64,000 bases of DNA from Vicinamibacterales bacterium (GTDB lineage Bacteria; Acidobacteriota; Vicinamibacteria; Vicinamibacterales; UBA823). This document shows, one piece after another, positions 60,566 through 64,000 of this stretch. Where the stretch lies: assembly GCA_036012125.1 (NCBI GenBank), contig DASCOS010000009.1:124001-188000 (forward strand), read 5' to 3'. The stretch's first letter is position 1. Each line of letters starts with the position of its first letter. The notes beneath the pieces are model-generated. The model was not told the origin of the DNA. It saw only the letters and a list, made by a program, of their open reading frames with translations, and ran no database searches. Position numbers and translations under genes: made by a program.

Positions 60566-61763
60566 AAACGTCCTCGACACTGAAGCGACTCACATTTTAC
60601 AAACTTATAAACGCACGCCAATTGTGTTCTCACGAGGTCGCGGTATTCATCTGTATGACGATGAAGGTCAGGAGTACACCGATTTGGTGTCCGGTATCGG
60701 AGTAGCCTCCCTGGGACACGCACATCCAAGGCTTGCTGCCGCTATCGACGAACAAGCCAAGGCGCTACTCCATACATCGAACCTCTACTACCATCCACTT
60801 CAGGGACAGCTGGCAGCACGGTTGACTGAACTCTCGGGACTTCCTCGATCGTTCTTCTGCAACAGTGGTACTGAGGCGGTAGAAGCATGCCTTAAGTTCG
60901 CGCGCCGCTACTGGCACACCGAAGGTGATGTGTCGCGGACCGAGGTCGTAGCACTTGAGAACTCGTTCCACGGACGAACACTTGGTGCACTGTCAATTAC
61001 GTGGGAGAAAAGTTATCGAAGGCCGTTCGAGCCCCTCGTGCCAGGCGTTAGGTTCGTGCCCAGAGAGGCCGCTGCGCTGACCGAGGCGATCTCGACCAAT
61101 ACCCAAGTTGTCATAGTCGAACCACTTCAGGGTGAAGGAGGGGTCCGGCCGCTCTCGAAGAACATCGCTCGTACCATACAGAAAGCCTGCGATGACACCG
61201 GCGCACTGCTCATTACCGACGAGGTGCAATGCGGTCTTGGCCGAACCGGCCGGCCCTTTTACTTCCAGGCGTTAGATCTCCGGCCTGATCTAATCTCGGT
61301 CGGGAAGGCACTTGGAGCTGGCGTTCCTATTGGGGCAGCGCTCGTGGGAGAGCGCGTTTCGGCAGCAGTCGCCTACGGCGATCATGGGAGTACTTACGGA
61401 GGAAACCTCCTAGCTTGCCGAGCCGCTCTCGTTTTCCTTGAAGAGTTGATGGACCGAGGCTTACTCGGGCACATTGTAACGATCGGTGCTCTCGCCCACC
61501 AGCAGTTACAAGAGCTAGCTAACCGGCATCCCTCTATCATCGACATTCGTGGTGAGGGCGTGATGTGGGGTATCGAGATTGACGGCAATACTGATGCAAC
61601 CGCTATTGTGACGGCCGCGCTCAAACGCTGCCTCCTCATAAATCGGACTGCGGGAAACGTCATTCGCCTACTGCCGCCACTCACGATTACCGAAGATGAA
61701 CTTTCTACGGCGCTCGCTACTCTTGAAGCGGCGGTCGCCGAGGCCGAAGCTAGAGCGTCATGA
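60555..61763 (+). CDS. argD: Acetylornithine aminotransferase
   Basis: 402 residues from GTG 60555, overlapping argB by 11 bp. PLP enzyme: YTDLVSGIGVASLGHAHPRL, FFCNSGTEAVEACLKFARRYW, LLITDEVQCGLGRTGRPFYF and the PLP lysine in DLISVGKALGAGVPIGAALV. It converts N-acetylglutamate semialdehyde to N-acetylornithine. Confidence 0.95.
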   Translation: MTNRNVLDTEATHILQTYKRTPIVFSRGRGIHLYDDEGQEYTDLVSGIGVASLGHAHPRLAAAIDEQAKALLHTSNLYYHPLQGQLAARLTELSGLPRSFFCNSGTEAVEACLKFARRYWHTEGDVSRTEVVALENSFHGRTLGALSITWEKSYRRPFEPLVPGVRFVPREAAALTEAISTNTQVVIVEPLQGEGGVRPLSKNIARTIQKACDDTGALLITDEVQCGLGRTGRPFYFQALDLRPDLISVGKALGAGVPIGAALVGERVSAAVAYGDHGSTYGGNLLACRAALVFLEELMDRGLLGHIVTIGALAHQQLQELANRHPSIIDIRGEGVMWGIEIDGNTDATAIVTAALKRCLLINRTAGNVIRLLPPLTITEDELSTALATLEAAVAEAEARAS

Positions 61764-61794
61764 TTGAAACGACGACCCTTCAAACAACTCTGTA

Positions 61795-63000
61795 ATGGGT
61801 ACCAATGATTGGATTGCAGGTGGGGTCACTGCACCAGCCGGATTCCGCGCGGCTGGCGTTGCCTGTGGCATTAAACCCGTTGGCTTGGACGTTGCAATCG
61901 TCGACGCCGGAATCCCGACGTCCGCCGCAGCGGTTTTCACAACGAATCTCGTGGCAGCCGCCCCCGTTCTAGTTTCCAAATCACATCTTAGAACCAGTAG
62001 TGGCAGGGCCCGCGCAGTCATCATCAACAGTGGCTGTGCGAACGCGTGTACCGGTGAAGACGGGCTGGCGGTTGCTCAGTCGATGGCCAACGCGGGCGCG
62101 GAGTGCTTGGGGTGCGATCCGGTGGATGTTCTCATCGCGTCCACAGGAGTTATCGGCGTCAACCTTGATGGCCGCCGGGTCGCTAGCGGAATCGCAAACG
62201 CAACGACAGCACTTAGCCGGGAGGGTCATGACGATGCCGCTCGGGCCATTTTGACGACGGACATCGGTCCTAAGGAATCGGCCATAAGGGTAGACCTTGA
62301 CACCGGTGAGTTTCGTGTCGGCGGCATGGCAAAAGGTGCCGGCATGATCGAACCGAATATGGCGACTATGCTGGCCGTACTAGCAACAGATGTCCGAATC
62401 ACCGCTCCGGACCTGCAAAAAGCGCTGACTGACGCGGTCGCAGACACTTTTAACGCCATTACCGTGGATGGTGAGTGTTCGACCAATGACTCCGTCTTCG
62501 CACTCGCGAGTGGTGCTGGCAACATTGAGATTGACAAAGATTCTTTTCCCATATTTGTGGACGCGCTGAAAACTGTGGCTCGACAACTCGCCGTGGCGAT
62601 CGTCCGGGGTGCCGAAGGTGCCAATAAATTAGTCACCATCCGGGCACACGGTGCACAAACAACTGACGAGGCTAGACGTGCCGCGAAAACACTCGCCAAC
62701 TCTCTACTAGTTAAAACAGCATTACATGGCGGCGACCCGAACTGGGGACGCTTGGTCGCTGCGGTAGGGCGAGCGGGTGTTACCTTCGATCCAGCGCGTG
62801 CCACTGTACAGATCGGTGACACTATCCTTTTCGAACATGGTCATCCATTCGACGAAGCTGCGCCCACGGCTGCTGAATATTTGCGTGGGACAGATATCAA
62901 GATTCAGGTTGGCCTCGGAGTCGGAGCGTACGAAGCGACTGTATGGACCTGTGATCTCAGTGCTGAGTACGTACGAATTAATTCAGAATACCGGACGTGA
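61795..63000 (+). CDS. argJ: Glutamate N-acetyltransferase/ornithine acetyltransferase ArgJ
   Basis: 401 residues. VIINSGCANACTGEDGLAVAQ, STGVIGVNLD and the autocleavage region KGAGMIEPNMATMLAVLATDV with the nucleophilic Thr, then VDGECSTNDSV and GGDPNWGRLVAAVGRAGV. ArgJ recycles the acetyl group from acetylornithine to glutamate, and many also use acetyl-CoA, so argA and argE may be dispensable; neither is in the window. It is 31 bp after argD. Confidence 0.96.
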   Translation: MGTNDWIAGGVTAPAGFRAAGVACGIKPVGLDVAIVDAGIPTSAAAVFTTNLVAAAPVLVSKSHLRTSSGRARAVIINSGCANACTGEDGLAVAQSMANAGAECLGCDPVDVLIASTGVIGVNLDGRRVASGIANATTALSREGHDDAARAILTTDIGPKESAIRVDLDTGEFRVGGMAKGAGMIEPNMATMLAVLATDVRITAPDLQKALTDAVADTFNAITVDGECSTNDSVFALASGAGNIEIDKDSFPIFVDALKTVARQLAVAIVRGAEGANKLVTIRAHGAQTTDEARRAAKTLANSLLVKTALHGGDPNWGRLVAAVGRAGVTFDPARATVQIGDTILFEHGHPFDEAAPTAAEYLRGTDIKIQVGLGVGAYEATVWTCDLSAEYVRINSEYRT

Positions 63001-63010
63001 TTATCCGACG

Positions 63011-63937
63011 ATGAAGAAAGATTTTCTCTCGATTCTTGACCTGGCCAACGCCGACTTGGAGCGTTGCCTTGACGTAGCCGCAGAACTCAAGCGGAGGCGT
63101 GCGGAGGGGCAGGGTGCGCCTACGGCAAGCCTGCTGGCGGGCCAGCATGTCGCGTTATTGTTCGACAAGCCCTCACTCCGTACCCGCACAACATTCGAGA
63201 TCGCGGTGCGTGAGTTAGGCGGAGAAATTATAAATCCCAGCGTCGACGAAACACTGGGCAAGCGCGAGACTATGGCCGACGTGGCGAGAAATCTCGAGCG
63301 GTGGGTAGCCGCGGCAATCATCAGAACGTTTAAGCAGGAACGCCTTGTAGAAGCCGCCCGCGCAACAACCCGGCTTCGCATCATCAACGCGCTCAGTGAT
63401 ACTGAGCATCCCTGCCAAGCACTTGCTGACATGATGACCCTGCGCGAGCACTGGGGCACTCTGGCTGGGCGGGTCTTGACCTTTGTCGGCGATGGCAACA
63501 ACGTCGCCACTTCACTAGTGCAAGCCAGCGCCATGCTCGGTGTACGGATCCGAGTCGCATCACCAGATGGATATGGTTTATCTGATCGCGTCGTTGATGA
63601 GGCCATCGGCCGTAACGCCTCGGCTTCGGTCGAGCAATTTATCGACCCACACAAGGCAGTCTCCGGCGCCGACGCAGTCTACACCGATGCTTGGACTTCG
63701 ATGGGCCAAGAAAATGAATCTCGTTTACGGCAAAACACATTTTTCCCCTACCAAGTGAACACTGAACTGATGGCCAAGGCGAAGCCAGGCGCGCTTTTTC
63801 TCCATTGCCTGCCAGCGCATCGCGGCGAAGAAGTCACGGACGAGGTCATCGAGGCGCCAACGTCGGTGGTTTTTGACCAGGCTGAGAATCGGCTCCATAC
63901 TGAAAAGGCTCTCCTCGCAATGCTCTTGGCCGGGTAA
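63011..63937 (+). CDS. argF: Ornithine carbamoyltransferase
   Basis: 308 residues from ATG 63011. Carbamoyl-phosphate site FDKPSLRTRTTFEIAV, HPCQALADMMTL, FVGDGNNVATSL, DAWTSMGQE and the catalytic FLHCLPAHRGEEV. It makes citrulline, the substrate of ArgG on the opposite arm of the locus. A frame extending upstream to 62777 lies inside argJ and is not real. 63938-64000 holds no gene. Confidence 0.97.
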   Translation: MKKDFLSILDLANADLERCLDVAAELKRRRAEGQGAPTASLLAGQHVALLFDKPSLRTRTTFEIAVRELGGEIINPSVDETLGKRETMADVARNLERWVAAAIIRTFKQERLVEAARATTRLRIINALSDTEHPCQALADMMTLREHWGTLAGRVLTFVGDGNNVATSLVQASAMLGVRIRVASPDGYGLSDRVVDEAIGRNASASVEQFIDPHKAVSGADAVYTDAWTSMGQENESRLRQNTFFPYQVNTELMAKAKPGALFLHCLPAHRGEEVTDEVIEAPTSVVFDQAENRLHTEKALLAMLLAG

Positions 63938-64000
63938 TCCTCGACTTCGGGCCCTTACACGGTACAGTCATCCGGAAAGGTGAGCTGGGATATACTCACC

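Noticed and set aside
62226-62822. 198-codon minus-strand frame inside argJ
   Set aside because: argJ has all family motifs on the plus strand.
1-64000. CRISPR arrays, insertion sequences, prophage or integrative elements
   Set aside because: No regularly spaced repeats, transposase, integrase or phage genes were seen on either strand.

Overview
The window reads as a chromosomal segment of a Gram-negative, respiring bacterium of moderate GC, with short intergenic gaps and many genes coupled by 4-base (ATGA/GTGA) overlaps. TonB-dependent receptors with N-terminal carboxypeptidase-regulatory-like domains, futalosine menaquinone genes, a Psr/alternative-complex-III-type quinol oxidoreductase, Tat-exported enzymes and DUF5107-TPR proteins together suggest Acidobacteriota, perhaps the Vicinamibacteria. 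That placement is an inference: there is no rRNA or other marker here. I see no prophage, insertion sequence or CRISPR array, so this looks like core chromosome with a few accessory patches.

Layout. 1-7031 (minus): the C-terminally cut DUF5107-TPR protein, fdhD, a YjbQ-family protein, an exported protein of three fused RidA domains and a Tat-exported amidase. 7195-12536 (minus): a five-gene respiratory operon (pentaheme cytochrome, molybdopterin-oxidoreductase-like subunit that has lost its metal-ligand cysteine, Fe-S subunit, NrfD membrane subunit, monoheme cytochrome c). 12.6-21.6 kb: four tRNAs (Asn, Ser-GGA, Ser-CGA, Arg-ACG) among housekeeping genes (dnaX-ybaB-recR, tadA, an EVE protein) and two surface-polysaccharide-type genes. 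21.7-29.9 kb: a GH3 glycosidase, mog and moeA, two unrecognised membrane genes, sod, nadA and mqnE.

29.95-35.3 kb (plus) is a complete vitamin B12 uptake operon: extended -10 promoter, cobalamin riboswitch, btuB-like receptor, then ATPase, permease and binding protein. mqnD follows on the other strand. 36.2-41.1 kb (minus) is devoted to sulfur and Fe-S: an A-type carrier, an IscU-like scaffold lacking one of the three conserved cysteines, an Rrf2 regulator, and a cysM / JAMM protease / (CysO-like + E1 + rhodanese) operon behind a perfect consensus promoter. This resembles the mycobacterial CysO-CysM-Mec route to cysteine, but with the sulfur carrier fused to its activating enzyme. A second TonB receptor, homoserine dehydrogenase and a CoA-transferase follow.

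46.9-50.3 kb holds a compact metal locus: a two-domain multicopper oxidase, a ZIP permease with an extra extracytoplasmic domain and a membrane-anchored cupredoxin, opposite a DtxR/MntR-type regulator whose promoter carries a palindrome over its -35 box. Then come divergent queD/queC, a frameshifted DUF5615 PIN-like gene, a bacterial deoxyhypusine-synthase-like gene, fabI and a basic-tailed protein. 55.4-63.9 kb is an almost complete arginine regulon: argR-argG-argH leftward and argC-B-D-J-F rightward, with tandem ARG-box-like palindromes at the argC promoter.

The strongest candidates for unusual biology are the fused CysO-E1-rhodanese system, the multicopper oxidase-ZIP-cupredoxin locus, the reduced complex-III-like enzyme, the exported triple RidA and the IscU variant.
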